A stretch of DNA of 6,738 nt from a bacterium (GTDB lineage Bacteria > Verrucomicrobiota > Verrucomicrobiae > Opitutales > Opitutaceae): the NCBI GenBank assembly GCA_021780625.1, contig JAJXYI010000481.1, forward strand, positions 1 to 6,738, written 5' to 3'. The first letter of the stretch is position 1. Each line of letters starts with the position of its first letter. The position numbers and the translations under genes are program-made. Below, one piece after another: positions 6,075 through 6,738 of this stretch. The notes beneath the pieces are model-generated. The model searched no databases, had not been told where the DNA came from, and was given only the letters and a program-made list of their open reading frames with translations.

Positions 6075-6738
6075 TCAGCGGACGGGCTCGTGATCCGGCT
6101 TGAATCCGATCGCGTTGAGGGCCGGCTTGATCTCCGGGTTCGACATGAAGAGTTTCCAGATCAGGCCGGTGCGGTAGTTCTCGATCATGACGGTGATCGG
6201 CGCCTGATTGAGCGCCATGTACACGCCGTCGTACCAGTTTTCGGTCTGGTTGAAACCGTCGTGGAACCCATAGGCGCCCCAGACCTTCGGCCCGAGATCG
6301 CGGTAGAAGTGTTTCAGCGCGGCCATCGATTCCTTGGGCGTATAGGGCATCGAGGAGAGCGAGGCCATGCAGTTGATCGTGCCGTTGTCATCGCGGGGCT
6401 GCGGTCGGCCGCCACCGGAATTCACGCCGGCAGACAGGCCCCAGCAGTCCGCCCCGTAGCCGACAAAGTGCCGTGGGTTGGCGACGCAGTAGGCGTGGTT
6501 GATCAGCGCGATGGCGCGGTTGTTATCGAAGTAATCGGTGAAGCGGTCGCGGATGCCGCGCGGATCAAAGCCCATGAACGAGAAGTGCGTGAAGAACAGG
6601 TCCGACCCGTCACCCTCGCCCACGTCGAGCTTGATGCCGTAGTAGGTGTTCCCGTTCACGTAGTGGTCGCCGACGGTCGTGCGGCTCCAACCGCGGCGGT
6701 ATGCGACGTTGCGCGCAGACGTCCCGGCCCAGCCAGTG
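6075..6738 (-). CDS. Glycoamylase-like (PF10091-type) glucan hydrolase, C-terminal part, 5' end outside the window
   Basis: The frame stays open to the right edge, so only the last 220 residues are seen; an internal GTG at 6659 is not the true start. The visible part matches the glycoamylase-like conserved domain (PF10091), an (alpha/alpha)6-barrel family. Family-typical segments, in visible-residue order, are LFFTHFSFMGFDPRG (about 46-60), YGADCWGLSAG (about 94-104), DNGTINCMASLSSMPYTP (about 116-133), WGAYGFHDGFN (about 154-164) and ITVMIENYRTGLIWKLFM (about 180-197). The acidic residues in DCWG and IENYR are candidates for substrate contact or catalysis. The family includes GH144 endo- and exo-beta-1,2-glucanases and domains of cyclic beta-1,2-glucan synthases, but many members are uncharacterised, so the older glucoamylase label is not a safe function. 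Full-length relatives are about 430-500 residues, so roughly half is missing. It probably starts, or lies early in, the operon with the GH3 gene. No sign of frameshift is seen. Confidence 0.9.
   Translation of the reverse strand, partial: TGWAGTSARNVAYRRGWSRTTVGDHYVNGNTYYGIKLDVGEGDGSDLFFTHFSFMGFDPRGIRDRFTDYFDNNRAIALINHAYCVANPRHFVGYGADCWGLSAGVNSGGGRPQPRDDNGTINCMASLSSMPYTPKESMAALKHFYRDLGPKVWGAYGFHDGFNQTENWYDGVYMALNQAPITVMIENYRTGLIWKLFMSNPEIKPALNAIGFKPDHEPVR

Noticed and set aside
6075..6659. Glycoamylase-like gene starting at the GTG at 6659
   Set aside because: The frame continues without a stop to 6738, and the upstream residues (for example GWSRTTVGDHY) fit continuation of the protein. Starting at 6659 would also cut the barrel domain, so this is a 5'-truncated gene.

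Overview
This window looks like a chromosomal segment of a GC-rich (roughly 60-65% G+C by eye) Gram-negative bacterium. The export signals on the degradative enzymes and the families present fit a free-living glycan degrader. Shine-Dalgarno signals are weak or absent before most genes. An Opitutaceae-type Verrucomicrobium, a xanthomonad/caulobacter-type proteobacterium or an acidobacterium would all fit; I cannot place it from this sequence alone.

Layout. Positions 1-218 are a short non-coding lead-in with an AT-rich, promoter-like patch near the left edge. Positions 219-1784 (+) encode a 14-helix MFS exporter of the DHA2 (EmrB/QacA) group that resembles MdtD/HsrA. It faces a leftward block across a 169-bp convergent gap. 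The leftward block, read right to left, holds three genes. First is a 5'-truncated glycoamylase-like (PF10091-type) enzyme that runs off the right edge (6738-6075). Next is a complete exported family 3 beta-glucosidase of BglX type (6005 or 6020 to 3762). Last is a complete exported type-B carboxylesterase (3588-1954). Only 54-69 bp separate the first two genes, so they are probably co-transcribed. The esterase follows after 173 bp that contain an 11-bp-stem hairpin, so its expression may be partly or wholly separate.

How the genes may work together. The glycoamylase-like protein belongs to a fold family that includes the GH144 beta-1,2-glucanases. The GH3 enzyme would cut the released oligosaccharides to glucose in the periplasm. 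A plausible but unproven reading is a small beta-glucan (possibly beta-1,2-glucan/sophorose) utilisation operon, with the esterase removing ester groups or acting on an unrelated ester. The MFS exporter shows no sequence-level link to this pathway and is probably an independent unit.

I saw no tRNA, rRNA, CRISPR array, insertion sequence or phage element. The long additional open frames on the opposite strand are best explained as GC-rich shadow frames. I found no convincing new biological system; the observations below are modest.
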